Positions 33,379-44,998 of a DNA stretch of 64,000 nucleotides are shown here, one piece after another. Numbering within the stretch: the stretch's first letter is position 1; each line of letters begins with the position of its first letter. The stretch is from Hymenopus coronatus. Taxonomy: Eukaryota; Arthropoda; Insecta; Mantodea; Hymenopodidae. The notes under the pieces were generated by a model that was not told where the DNA came from, made no database searches, and saw nothing but the letters and a program-made list of their open reading frames with translations. Position numbers and translations under genes: made by a program. Location: positions 8,215,501 through 8,279,500 of the forward strand of contig CM060896.1 of the NCBI GenBank assembly GCA_030762935.1. The letters run 5' to 3'.

Positions 33379-35845
33379 GTTCAGATTTTGAATGTTGGCA
33401 ATATACAGAGAAACAAGGACAGAAGAAGCAACGTTGCAATGATGGCTCAGATGGGACACCTGTTATGTTTGAGAAACAAAGTGGCGCAGAAGTGACAAAA
33501 GGGAAAAAATGATTATACACATTAGAAGCGAAAAATATATATGAACAAGTGTTATTAATATGTATTCTTCACAATTTAGTAACAAAATAATATGGGATGG
33601 ATATATTGATGGATACTGCTATTCCATGGATAAGGAGTCTATCCAAATTAAATATCTATACGCACACCTATTTATGGGGAAGCGTGGACCACATGGAAGA
33701 ACAGCGAGCCTACCCACTTATCTTTAAGCAGTGGTCTTAACCAAAGAAAGCTTCTCTTTTGCAGCCTTCATCCATTATGCTGAGTAGTTTTTCTAACTAA
33801 CCACAAACTCGCTGAATAATTGCATGAAAAAGAGCACATGTATGTGAACTCTGGGATCTACACACAGTGATACCTTACACTGAAGCCACCAGATATTGAG
33901 GTGTATAGTGTAATTTAAGTCTCAATATGGCCACTTGGCTCTTCCTCCAAAATTGTGCAAAACCTACCAAATGGAGACAGAAGCAGAGTACCCAGCAAAA
34001 TGTGCCAGTATAGGACATATTTTTTATTTCAACATTTTCTCTAGATATATTCGCTTAACACCACATAGTCGGGTTCTACATTATTACCTGTCATCCCAAT
34101 TTCAATTCACTATCCATTCAAGCTGCTAATCTTACAGTAAAATGATTGCACAACAGTCCAAACAAAATATGCCATCCTTCCACACTTAAGTTTAATGCCC
34201 ATATTTATTGCTCCTAAAAATAATGCACTTTCTTTTGACAAAATGAGCTTCAAATGTCAATAAAATTACATGCCTTTAATACAATTTCAATAACATTTTG
34301 AGGAGTTGTCCACCCAAAATGCAATCATAAAACACATATTGGTAATGTTGCTGAATGAGGATGTCTTTACTGCGCAGCGTCGCTAATCCATAGCAACTTT
34401 AGAAAGTGAAAAACAGTTGGAGAAATGGGCAATCTGTACCAAGGGAACAGAACTAGTTAAGAGTCACTAGATGGCAGTAGTATAGCCTGTTCCAGTTCAT
34501 GACAGTGTCGCTTCTATTGTTGTGTCTAACAAATTTAGACTACTGAGGGATCGTGTGCACAGTCTGTCACGTGATGCTATACACAGTGGGCATTTATGTC
34601 GATTTTTCATTTATCACATTAACAATAGACAAGAGTTATTGGATTTCTTACAACTCACCTTCCATAATGTCAGCCTAGAGTAATGGGGCATCATACACCA
34701 TGAACATGGTTGTTTAACACAGCAGTGTATTCAAATACTTGTTTAATGCACACTGATTTTCTACATTAATACCTGTCCACTGTATAATGCATTAGTTAGT
34801 GCAAGAATTTGCCATTGGTAGCATGAGGTGGGACGAATAGTAGTGTTCTATTTTTCACCCCATTTCAATGCTAAGAAAACACCCCAGGTTATGGATCAAT
34901 GATACAAGATAACAATGAAATTCAAATGCATTAATTATCAAGTATCGTTTCCTTGCTCATAGTGTTTAAAATAAAGAAATGAAAATGTACTTATTTCATG
35001 TATAAAGTACACCTTTGTTGTCCGACTCCTTTTAAATTAACAAGCATATTAACCAATCATCCTCCTTGGCAACCTAAAATGGCAGAGAAAAGACAGGTAC
35101 TGGAGTGTACCCTATTTTCCATTAACCCACCTTGCAGATGATGGTTATTTGAGGTTATGGTACCTGAGCTAGCTAAAGATGATTTCATCAGAGCATGAAA
35201 ATACCCCCGTCACCATCACACTGCTATGGTAGCACTTAATATATTTGATTAACTGATAAATTAAATTAATTAATTAATTTAATGCACTACCGAATACAAG
35301 CAATACCCTTGCATTCTCCCATTGTTCTATGAATGCGCTGCCTAGCCTTTTCTCAACACCAATTCTATCCGGAGCGTATCAGTATGCAAAGGATGCTCCT
35401 CGACGTTGCGCAGCAAATAGACCCTCATTCAGCAACATTAACAAAATATCCTGTACGCAAGTTTGTACTAGCATTATGTCTCGCCTAATAAAATTTCACG
35501 TTGTCATAATGCCAAAAATTTGTCAGACCCTTTCGTTTAACATATTATTACGATAACCTATTGTAAACCTTTTAATGTTTATACTGTAAATAGTTTCTAG
35601 CAATTTAAACTTCAGTCAGCCCATAGCCGTCTACAGTTTACTATACGCCGTTTGACTTCCAGTTGACAATTCTGAGTAGCGTGTCAAGTGAACCTTTCGG
35701 CTTGTAACAGCGCCGGATACATAGAGACCAACTTATAACACTCACTTGCCACTAGAATTAGGGCAAAAAATCTCCAGAAAGTGGCTAATATTTCCGGAAG
35801 ATTTCTGGTCTTTCGTCAATAAATCTCATCTGCTCCATTCTCTAC
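33379..35845. other. Central region between the two ZNF genes, no gene recognised
   Basis: AT-rich sequence without recognisable coding regions. It includes an ATTAATTAATTAATT palindromic run near 35264-35280 and a CTCF-like motif at 34464-34478. Promoters of one or both ZNF genes could lie here; nothing decides it. Confidence 0.35.
34464..34478 (+). promoter_or_regulatory. CTCF-like motif
   Basis: TCACTAGATGGCAGT matches the core of the CTCF consensus CCASYAGRKGGCRG at all but one position (T in place of the first C). A single 14-base match in a 64-kb window can occur by chance; its place between two divergent genes is the only other support. Confidence 0.25.
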
Positions 35846-35849
35846 TTTC

Positions 35850-36620
35850 CTATAACAAAGTATGCTTAAAACGCTTATTTGTCCATCTACTTCAAGCTAA
35901 TCGAAATAAACATTAGCAGAAATGGTTTTATTACTTGTTTTCTTGAATTTAGAAGGTCAATAAGGGAATATATTAGGATAAAGTGATAGTCATATGTTTT
36001 AAATGCTGGTTGTTATGTGGTTAAAATCCGTTTCTTTGTATTGCCAGGACTTGATTAATTCCCATAAGATGAAACATATTTTAAAACTAAAATTAGTAAC
36101 AAGGAATGTCTCAAAAATGGTCAACTCCACGACAAAAATGTATAAAACAGCTTGCGTGTTATAACGAGATTTACATTTTTTGTGTAATAAGTTTTTGCCT
36201 ATCTCTTAAGGTTTACCAGTTATGAAAAATTCATCCGGAATGAAGATCGTTACAGTGGCAATCCCTAGACAATTCAAAATATAAATTTTACATTTAAATA
36301 TTGTTAATATACGGTATTTTAATCAAAATCTTGCAGCTATTTTTAAGAAAATCAAAATTTTAATGTTGTTTCCGCGTAAAGGGTAGTTTGATGAGGGGGT
36401 TAAAATCTTCATGTCGGATTCTTGGAAGATACTAATCTTAAATACCAAGTTTGGTATTTTAACGACTTTTGTTTTTGAATTATCGTGTTCACAGAAACGT
36501 GAACTTTTTTTTAAATTGTTTGATAAAGCAGAACCCAAAAATGTGATTTTAGTGAAATCTCGGTATCGAATTTTTGGATGGAGTGCCTACATACCATGCA
36601 CTACGTAGCGAGAGTAATAA
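35850..36620 (-). repeat. Third copy of the ZNF intron 1 segment
   Basis: Shows the same blocks as ZNF-A intron 1 in the same order and orientation: AAACATTAGCAGAAATGG, GGTTAAAATCCGTTTCTTTG, AAAAATGGTCAACTCCACGA, TAAATACCAAGTTTGGTATT, ATTATCGTGTTCACAGAAAC. It ends near 36620, just where exon 1 would begin, and no exon sequence follows. Either a remnant of a third ZNF paralogue or a repeat that spread on its own. Confidence 0.75.
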
Positions 36621-36639
36621 CGTATCACACATAATATAT

Positions 36640-37310
36640 TGGACATACTTAAACACATGTCTGAAATTGCGTAAAAACTATTTCAATGAATGTGTAATAT
36701 TGTTAAGGTATAATTAAATAAGTTGGAAGTAAGGTACCTACCATACTTTTTATGAGAAAATACTAGTACAAATACGATGTTAAAAGGTTCCAAAAATCTC
36801 CAGATTTCTCGCTAAAACGTGTTAAATATCTCCAGGAAAGAGACATGTCCAGCCGTACAATGTTGCTTCCAAATTATATCCCACAAGATTGTATTCTGCT
36901 GACAAAGTCGATATATTGGTCAGCCTGGCACTTCTAGACACTTTTTGATGTTTGACGAATTATAATTTCTTTTTGCGTCAAAACTAACTAATAATTTTTG
37001 TTTTCAATTATGATTTATGCTAATAATCTATTCACCGTTATGGTTTCATTTTACGTTTTTTGGCATGATTGTATAATATAAAAATATACTTGTGTGTGTA
37101 TTATTGTAAAATTACTTATTTTGATTTTACAGGAAATTCTCCTTGGGCTAATTTCATTACCAACTGCTAATTTTCATTCTGATGTTATGTTTTTGGCAGC
37201 TATACAACGTTTATAGTCAAGTATTTTCATCCGGACAGCTAGCTTCGTTTGGATATTCACGTTCTTAAACCAGCAGATTTTATTATCTATTTCTGCCGAG
37301 GCGAGTGTGG
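36640..37310. other. No gene recognised
   Basis: AT-rich; nothing recognised. Confidence 0.35.
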
Positions 37311-37339
37311 TTTTGTTTAAAGTTGTATATTTGCAGGAA

Positions 37340-37529
37340 TGTCTGAAGTTTGAGCTATTTTTGCTAACGAGCGAGCCTTAAAGTAACTAAGGATGTTATT
37401 GTGTCCTTGTACCCAAATAATCGTTATTTCAATATTTTCATACAGGGCTTTGAAAAGAAGACATTCTAAACTTTCCGGATCAATTACAGCCACTTTTATC
37501 ACTGGATGTTGGCAACAATGGTACAGCAA
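37340..37529 (-). mobile_element. Possible RNase H remnant of a LINE
   Basis: The minus-strand frame holds ALYENIEITIIWVQGHNN followed by ARSLAKIA, resembling the RNase H WVPGHxxIxGNxxAxxLAK stretch, but the Asn/Glu part is lost. No other part of an element is seen nearby. Confidence 0.3.
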
Positions 37530-37973
37530 ATTTGGGTGCGTAATGTTTCTTTTTACAATGATTGTATTTAAGGTCTACCTCAATTCTAATGTTATTGCAG
37601 TTGAGTTTAAATAGTGTCTATTTATTGTCATTTAAAGCCTGAATAATCTAAGAAGTTAAACAACGCATTCTTAAAAGGAGGAAATATTAGAATTAACCTC
37701 ACAAGTGTAACAGTGTGGAAGGACTGAATATCTTGTGTATGATTCTCTACGTCGCTTTGCTTTGAGATGAATAGCTCGAATGGATAGCAAATTGAATACA
37801 GGATCGGCAGAGAAATTCTTTTGTACCCAGGTATGTGGTGATAGGGTGAATACCTAGAAACGTTTCCTAAATAAAATATATATAATTAGTTAATTTAGTT
37901 GGGTACCATGTTTGGACAACTTCGTTAATGATGTGCGGTTAGTGTGCCAGCAAGTGCGAGGGCGTGGTTTAGG

Positions 37974-38148
37974 CCGCGCCGTGGCCGAGTGAATAGACCA
38001 CTCACCTCTCACCAAGGCGGCGGGTTTTCTCCGGTTTCCCCCGCCATAGCATTCCACCGGTGCTCCACCTTTATATCTTGTATCATCAATGTCATTGCCT
38101 GCGCTAGCATAAGAAGTAAAAGCGGGCGTTAAACCCTATCAATCAAAA
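37974..38148 (+). repeat. tRNA-derived SINE (family SINE2), internally deleted
   Basis: Starts CCGCGCCGTGGCCGAGTG (A box), lacks the B-box part seen in the other copies, continues with the SINE2 body (GGGTTTTCTCCGGTTTCCC, CCGGTGCTCCACC) and ends AGTAAAAGCGGGCGTTAAAC with a CCTATCAATC tail. Confidence 0.8.
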
Positions 38149-38515
38149 GGGCGCGGCCCAAGGCACTTCATCATAGCCAACCTAAAAAACATCAGGTGCT
38201 GAATGTAGTGTTGCCAACCAAAACTGTAGAACCCCAGTATTTATCAAAGTGAACATAAACTATTCTCCGCCCAGCCTTACTTCACCGGTAATGTAAACAA
38301 AAGCAACGGGTTGCAATGGCTATGATTGGTTGCTGAACATTTAACTGTTTTTCTGCCTCACAAAATTATTCCTCTTAAATTGCTGAGTGAGTACAGAAAT
38401 ATTGAATTACACTATGCAATAATTAAGGAACAAATTTACTGATTATGTAATAATTATTTCTTTATATAGCAATGCAAATCTGTATTGCAGTTTGTTTCTA
38501 ATGGTTGCTTCTAGT

Positions 38516-38810
38516 TGTCGCCCTCTATGGTGTAATGGTTACCATGCTAACTTCATATACCCAAGGTCGCGGGTTCAAACCCGGCGGAGGATGATGGATT
38601 TTTTCGGGTGTAAAAATCCTTAGCATGGCTTCCTTTTGAAGGGAAGTAAAGCCGTGGGTCCCATGTCATAGATTTACGGCATGTAAAAGAACCTCAAGTC
38701 TGATAAGAGAGGCCTCTGAGCAAAATTAAAAACGAAGTTTCACGCCCAATATAGAATGGGATGCTGAGAACCAAAGCAGTTAAAGAGTGTCCATAAATAG
38801 CACGCCATTT
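38516..38810 (+). repeat. tRNA-derived SINE (family SINE1) with target-site duplication
   Basis: Flanked by the 11-bp direct repeat TTGCTTCTAGT (38505-38515 and 38811-38821). The head TGTCGCCCTCTATGGTGTAA and the B box CGGGTTCAAACCC are followed by a body that ends GTGTCCATAAATAGCACG. It is the reverse-orientation sister of 19798-20100 with about 90% visible similarity. Confidence 0.93.
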
Positions 38811-38925
38811 TTGCTTCTAGTCAGCACGTAATGGCGGAAACATATATTACATGTGTAATGAAACATAAGCAAGGAAAGAGTTATTTCTAGTGTATATATA
38901 ATAATTTTTGTGAAAAGTTGTTTAC

Positions 38926-39069
38926 CTTTTCATTAAACAATGTTCTTAGCTTAATGGAAGAATTTACTGGTGTTTCCGAAAGCAGCATAAAGTGAGCAAA
39001 ACTTTTAATTAACCAAGGTGCAACATCTTGTGCCAGCAGCTTTACAAGTGACAGCCGAGTGTCACACAT
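38926..39069 (-). CDS. Candidate first coding exon of an unknown gene
   Basis: The minus strand from ATG 39069 reads 48 codons (MCDTRLSLVKLLAQDVAPWL to KLRTLFNEK) and then AAG|GTAAAC, an acceptable splice donor at 38925-38924, leaving phase 0. Residue make-up looks like a folded, helical protein and no transposon motif is present. TCAGTC 16-21 bases upstream of the ATG could be an arthropod initiator or a splice acceptor. I do not recognise the protein and found no following exon, so this may be a chance frame. Confidence 0.35.
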
Positions 39070-39093
39070 TGTTTAGAAAGAGAAGACTGAGAT

Positions 39094-39393
39094 TTGGAGG
39101 GAATGGTGTGCATTGTCGTTGGCCCACTAATTATCAATCTCTGTGATGATTCAAACAGTTCCATTGCAACTGCAGCAAATGACTCGTATGATGAAAGAGG
39201 GAATCAGTTCCATCTTCAGGTCCTTCTTCAGATTAGCTCATCTGATATGTCACTGCATTATGACATCACATTAAAGAAATGTGCAGTTTATGGTTGTGTA
39301 TATGTGAATGCTAAAAGTCACCAAAAAAAAAAAAAAAAAATTTGCATGCAACGTTTCAGCAAACTTTCAAAGCAGATCCGCATTTTATAGTCT
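39094..39393 (+). repeat. Left arm of a 300-bp inverted repeat
   Basis: Matches 40535-40214 in reverse complement: ACTAATTATCAATYTCTSTG, CAGTTCCATCTTCAG, TTCAGCAAACTTTCAAA. The arm begins about 25 bp from the candidate exon start at 39069. It contains an A run of 18 at about 39323-39340. The reading frame EGMVCIVVGPLIINLCDD... is open over most of the arm, but the other arm has a stop, so coding is doubtful. Confidence 0.75.
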
Positions 39394-40213
39394 TACGGGA
39401 GAATTTTACATTCCGTACCAAATATACAGCGACTCGCCCACCTATTTTATTTATTATGCTTTTAACAGAGTTAATCATTATCTGTGAAGAGTGAAAGTAG
39501 GTGGCTATTTCTTTTCCCGGCAAACGTAGGTACGCTATTTTACAATTGTACAGCAGACGAACGAGCTTAGCACCACATGGTGTGAGCACGTGCATTCGCA
39601 TAAGAATACATTCTGATTTGTTTGCATCGCCTTTGAAGTAAGTATGGAGAGATAATATATGATAATAACAAATATGCTGTATCGCAGAGTAAACAAACAA
39701 ACTGTATTATGTCTTCCTCTGGACAAAATTAAGTTTCACATGAATTCACGTAGTTTCTAGCACGCTCTTTCACACAGTAAACTCTGTTCATTTGAAATCA
39801 TATTTTGTTCCAGTGTAATTGGCATGTGAGAAGTGCCTTTATTGCAAACTGTATTTATTATGTCCACATTTGCGATTGCTGCAAACCAAATTTTGTCCAT
39901 CTCCATTCTTCTCAGGTAGGTTATTCTGAAGATCATTAACTGGTTAAACTGATGTCTTGATCAGCATTAAGATTAAGAATTATTCTGTAAGTTTGTGCTG
40001 TGTATTCTATTTGTTTGTATGGTCCTTTTGTAATGAAAGTGAAATTGTGGGGAACATTCCACAGGAAGCCGAAGCATACAGAAGCAGCAAAAATAGGCAA
40101 GGTAATTCAATCTGAGGAAAAGTGTGTGTAGAAGAACATAATAATCCGAGGGTTGTCCATATAGTAACACATGATTTGGCATAACTAAATGATAACGAAA
40201 GATATTGGCACAA
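39394..40213. other. Spacer between inverted-repeat arms
   Basis: About 820 bp. The minus strand has a 114-codon open stretch (39700-39359) without known motifs; no transposase seen. Confidence 0.4.
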
Positions 40214-40535
40214 AACTTTATTTACAAAGTTACAGTACTTTACTATATTTCTCAGCATAATAAAATGCAGACATGTTTTGAAAGTTTGCTGAAGTATTGC
40301 ATACATACATCACTCCAACAGATTTTTGTGAACTTTAACATTCACACATGTACAACTCAACACTGTACATTTCTTTCATATAGTACCATAATGCAGCAAC
40401 TTACCACAAGAGCTAATCTGAAGATGGAACTGTCCCACTCCTTCAAGTTACGAGTCACTTGCTGCAATTGCAATTGAACTCTTAGCATCATCAGAGAAAT
40501 TGATAATTAGTTGGCCAGTGACAATGTCCACAATT
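40214..40535 (-). repeat. Right arm of a 300-bp inverted repeat
   Basis: Reverse complement of the 39094-39393 arm at an estimated 75-80% identity, lacking the long A run. Confidence 0.75.
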
Positions 40536-41325
40536 CCCTCGAATGAATCCTTACCTGTTGCCTGCTATAACCTCTGCAATATCCCATAATTTTAATAGCA
40601 TTTCTAGCTTTACTTATAAGATTGTTCTAAGCACTACAACGCTATCAAAACATCCTACTACAACAATGCATACTTTAATATCTTTAAGTTATCTGTTCCA
40701 AACATAGGGACTTGATTTCTAACATTTACATATTTGAAAAAGAATGTTTCTCTCCTAGTTTCCTTATATGGACAAGAAAGTATGACATACTTTGATTTAT
40801 GTTAACTAACTGTAAAGCACACTGCTGTAAGGACATACTATTTCTATACCTATGTTTAGCATAGTAAGCAATGTAGCTTGCTTGTGACTTAAAAAGTATT
40901 TTCTAGTTACTCGTATATTAAAGAAAAAACAACAGAACTCATTCAAGTAGTGAGCTAACATGATTGCTCACATCACATTTTCTCTGTACTTTTCATACCT
41001 GTCTTACTTATGGCCAATCAGCTGTGTTCATGCCTTCTGATTGCGTAAGTTCTAATTTGTCAAACTTACATCTAATAGACTGAATAAAAATTATCCATAA
41101 GCAACCCTGTTTCACATCCCAACTTAACCTATCTTTTTACTGCTATCAGGCTTATAAGGGCAGATGTGATGTTTTAAGGAGGAAGAGGAGAGGAAAAAAA
41201 ATTCTGGCAAATTGCACCCTGCATCTTAAAGAAGCACTCCTCAACATACAATAACTGTTTTGTACCCTGTTCCCTTCTTGCCCCCATAAGAACACTACCT
41301 GTACATCCACCAAATGTAACATCTA
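40536..41325. other. No gene recognised
   Basis: AT-rich; nothing recognised. Confidence 0.35.
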
Positions 41326-42476
41326 GGGACATTCAATAAGTCCTTGGAAAATCCAAAGAATTACACTCCTAGCACCAAAAAAATTCGTACTTAATAACCA
41401 TTGTGTCTTACTAGAAGGCATCCATCACATGGTTTTATTGCCACTGCTATTTGAAAGGCTTAACACGGAAACAGATAAAAGCCAAGTTGGTTGAAGTTCA
41501 TGGCACATCTATTCCTGCATTTGCAACAATTTACAATTGGATAAATGAATTTAAACATGGCCGTACATCCACAAATTATGAATATCATTCCAGGTGTCCA
41601 TTAGAAGTGACTTCGTTTAAATGGTTTACAAAATCCAGGATATGTTTTTGAGTGATCAACGAATAAAAGTTTATGAAATAGTAGAGGCCACAGGCATATC
41701 ACAAGGTACAGTGTTCTCAATTTTGCACCAAAAATTAGCTCTCGGCATGATGGGTGGCGCATTTGTTCTCAATTTAGAATAAACACAATCATAGTATCGA
41801 TTCGGAAGCTGATTTCGCACTTTTCGATCACAATCCTGAGGAGTTTCTGCATCAAACATCAAACATCAAACATGGGTACACTACTGCACCCGAGAGACAA
41901 AAGTACACTCAAAACAATGGGTTTTTAAGAAGGCAAAGATGGTGAAATCTGCAGACCTCGGATTTTATGATGCACATGGAATAATCTATGCTGTTGACTT
42001 GCAAAAAGGAAGAACGATACATGGAGAGTGCTGTGCATCGTTAGTACACTAGTTGAACAAGGAAATCAAGAACAAAATACCATCATCTGGCAAAGAAAAA
42101 GATTTTCTTCCATCCAGGCAAAGCAAAGGGTGCACACCTGCGCAGTTTTGATGGCAAAAATTGTAGAAATGAGGTTCTATTAATATGACATTCATCGTAT
42201 TCACCAGATTTGGCCCCCAGTGCCTTCTTCTTATTTCCAAACTTGAAAAGGTGACTCCTTAGAAAATTAATGTCTAATGAAGAGGTCTTCTCCCAAACAG
42301 ATGCTATTTTCAGAATCTTCCAAAATCCTGCTTTTAGGAAGGCATATAACCATTGGAAAAATGCTGGGAATAGTGTATTGAGCTAAAAACAGAGTATGTT
42401 AAAAAATGAAAAACAGTTCTACCAAAAATAACTTTTTTTTTCTATCTTTTTTTAAGGACCCATTGAATGCCCCTCG
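41326..42476 (+). mobile_element. mariner-like transposon, decayed
   Basis: The ends GGGACATTCAATAAGTCCTT (left) and, in reverse, GGGGCATTCAATGGGTCCTT (right) are inverted repeats typical of mariner elements. The transposase remains in pieces: helix-turn-helix (GLTRKQIKAKLVEVHG...IYNWINEFKHGRTS) at 41454-41570; a second helix-turn-helix remnant near 41690; the catalytic region with SADLGFYDAHGIIY near 41960; and YSPDLAPSAFFLFPNLK near 42205. Multiple stops and frameshifts. It carries no obvious cargo. Confidence 0.85.
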
Positions 42477-42879
42477 CACCCAATGTGGGTTAGGAGTTAC
42501 CCCTGGCATTGCACACCATTAGAGGTTCTAGGTAGTGGGTAGAGCTATCTGACACTTACTGAGAGAGAGGTAGGTGACCTGAGCAGGAGCATTTGGGGAG
42601 TTATAAATAAGTACACCAAGAATGCAAGGAAACATGCACTTTCCACCACTCTTAGGGATTGACACGAATACATGGTTGACGAGATGGGAGGAAAACTCAA
42701 TGGAATACCCAAATTTCACAGAACTGTCTTGTACATTCTACTCTGCTGAAAGATAAACTTTTTGGAATATAACTTTGCCTGTTTACTAAACGTTGAGCCA
42801 CAATTCATCTTCTTTGTCTATACTTCTAAATGTAAGGAGTTATCTTCATCTACTTGTTGGGGTATTTATAGTTAAAACT

Positions 42880-43781
42880 TGCTTATGCCAATTTTGGTGC
42901 TGATGAAGTCACAACTGCGGACAATTGTATAATCTATACAAATATTAGCAGTATATGTGTCACTATAGATTTACAAGAATATTTAAACAAAATGAACTCT
43001 GGGCACAATATATGGAGATAAATCCAAATAAATGTAAAACAAGTATAGTTTCAAGAGCAAGAATAGTAGAAAACATGAAATATAAATTAGACAATAAGGG
43101 TAAACAGGGTAAATGCACCAGATGTCAAGGGATAATACGAAACGTAAGATTTTTAGTGGGGGGAGCATGTAAACTCCAACACTGGGAAGTTGTTGAAAGC
43201 ATTGCACTTCGTAATGAGAAATTTAAAACGCAGCAACACAGTGAATTTAGCATCAAATCTTTAGTTAGACCAATATTAGAATATAGTGCTGCATTTTGGG
43301 ATCCGTATCAGCTTGGGCAAAAACTGGCGCTCAAGAGAGTTGAAAAAAAAGCAGCTAAATTTGTAGACAGAAACAAACTATTTGAAAATCCCACTAGCAC
43401 TGCTACTTCCTGGGAAGCACTAGAAAAACATAGGAGATGAGCAAGCTATGTGCAATTTTTAAGAGCCTATAAGGGGGAATCTGCATGGAAATATATGTCC
43501 AAGTGATTATTAAAGCAATTGTACTGTGGGAGAAATGATAACTCGGAAGAAATAAGAAATAGGGAACAGAAAACTCACATAGATAAATTTTCCTTTCCAA
43601 ATAGAACAATTAATGAATGCAACAAAATACCTGCTGAGTTACTGGAGACTTTGCCTCAAAGTGTAAATTAGACCATTTAGAGTGAATTATAGTCAGGATA
43701 GTAAATTTAAATATTACACTATCACTAGTATTATAAAACTTTTAATATTGGATTATTACTGTTTTTTATTATTATTATTAT
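42880..43781 (+). mobile_element. CR1/L2-group LINE, 3' part (split by an RTE insertion)
   Basis: Plus-strand relative of the element at 5.2-7.7 kb. RT active-site remnant GADEVTTADNCIIYTN near 42900; the frame 42955-43437 with INPNKCKTSI, then RPILEYSAAFWDPYQLGQKLALKRVEKKAAKFV; then FSFPNRTINECNKIPAELLETLPQSVN near 43580-43670; and a 3' UTR that runs into an (ATT)n tract at about 43766-43781, where another LINE is inserted. It resumes at 44550. Confidence 0.8.
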
Positions 43782-44549
43782 TTTTTTTTTTTTTTTTTTT
43801 CTTTTTTTCCATCACGAATGAGTCCATGAGGGACTACACAAAGTACTTAGAAATATCTCTTTGTTTTCTTTTGAACCCAAATTTCTCTCATTCTTTGGCA
43901 GTGGGCTTCTTTTCTCTCGTCTGTCCATATTGCTCCATTTTTTTTTTTTTTTTCCGGTCTGTCATCAGTGGTCAGCTTGCCATTTATGAACTTTTTTCTG
44001 AAGAGTTCTCTGTTTAATATATCTTCTTTTGTAATTCCTGCTAATTTTAAATCATTTTTTACTTCCCCAATCCATTTCATAGTATCTACATGCGATTTGC
44101 TTCTATTTTCAGCCTGTTTTGTGAGTCTGTTAGAATTCATTCGTTTGATATGTCCATAAAATTTTAACCTTCATTTTCTAATATCACTATGAATATCTGT
44201 ATATAATTTTATTTCATTTTTGCTTCTGAGTCTGTTCTGTTCACTTACGACTTTTGGACCTAAAATTTTCCTTATAATTTTGCATTCTTTTTTCACCATG
44301 TTTTCTAAATCTGCTTTTTGGTTCAAAATTAATGTTTCTGCTCCATATAGACATTCTGGTTTAATGACAGTGTTATAATCTTATAATTTTGTATGTTTAG
44401 ATGTGCACTTTTTACTATAAATATTTTGTGTGAGCCGATATGCTGTTTCCATTTTGTGGCATCTACTTTTATTTGCTTTAGTCTCAATTCCATTTTCCTG
44501 AACTATTTACCAAGGTATTTAAATTCTGAAACTCGTTTTATTTTATTTT
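43782..44549 (-). mobile_element. RTE-like LINE 3' fragment inserted in an (ATT)n tract
   Basis: Minus-strand C-terminal coding remnant: SEQNRLRSKNEIKLYTDIHS, KFYGHIKRMNSNRLTKQ, then MKWIGEVKNDLKLAGITKED, NRELFRKKF and GAIWTDERKEAHCQRMREIW, a block common at the end of RTE-type and related insect LINEs. The tail is the T run (A on its strand) at 43782-43808. (ATT)n lies on both sides because the target was the simple repeat of the older LINE. 5' truncated. Confidence 0.78.
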
Positions 44550-44725
44550 TATTATTATTATTATTATTATTATTTATTAGCATACTATGATGTATTGTCA
44601 TTCTGACAGGGTATTATATTACCCATAGAGTTTATTTTAATTGTATTGTATTATTACATTGACAGTGCTGCCACCAAGCCATGCCCTAAGCAGTGAAACA
44701 AGTATCTATCATTTATGACATTTTT
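44550..44725 (+). mobile_element. CR1/L2-group LINE 3' UTR, continuation after insertion
   Basis: (ATT)n followed by ATTGTCATTCTGACAGGGTA, ATTACATTGACAGTGCTGCC and CATGCCCTAAGCAGTGAAAC, matching the reverse complement of 5165-5340. This places the pieces at 42880-43781 and 44550-44725 in one original element. Confidence 0.85.
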
Positions 44726-44839
44726 TCTCCAATATCAGTCAGTCAAAGTGACACAACATTATCTGTTGTTTCATGAAATATTTAATTTATCCAACACAAC
44801 CATTGAGTAACCTCTTTATTTCTTGTACCATAGTACGTG

Positions 44840-44998
44840 ACAACTTTCAGTGCTTCACTTTCTTGCATGGAATACATAGCTGAATAATTTACATGTTGTT
44901 TATTTCCTTTATAATTGTTTGAAAAGGTTGATATTTATTTGAATAATGTGTTGTTTTTTTTTGTTTTTTTTTTTTTTTGTTTTTTTTTTTCTCCACAG
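44840..44998 (+). repeat. Upstream intron shared with ZNF-A, ending in the acceptor
   Basis: GTGACAACTTTCAGTGCTTC, ACATAGCTGAATAATTTAC and TTGAATAATGTG match the sequence upstream of ZNF-A coding exon 1. It ends in a long T-rich polypyrimidine tract and TTCTCCACAG, a strong 3' splice site, so an upstream noncoding exon is expected. Confidence 0.75.

Noticed and set aside
39356..39700. Minus-strand frame of 114 codons between the inverted-repeat arms
   Set aside because: Two overlapping frames compete over the same bases, no motif is recognisable, and no clear splice context exists; possible but unsupported.
42898..42950. CTGATGA box as a possible hammerhead ribozyme
   Set aside because: No GAAA box follows at the right distance; the text is the decayed RT active site of the L2-like LINE.
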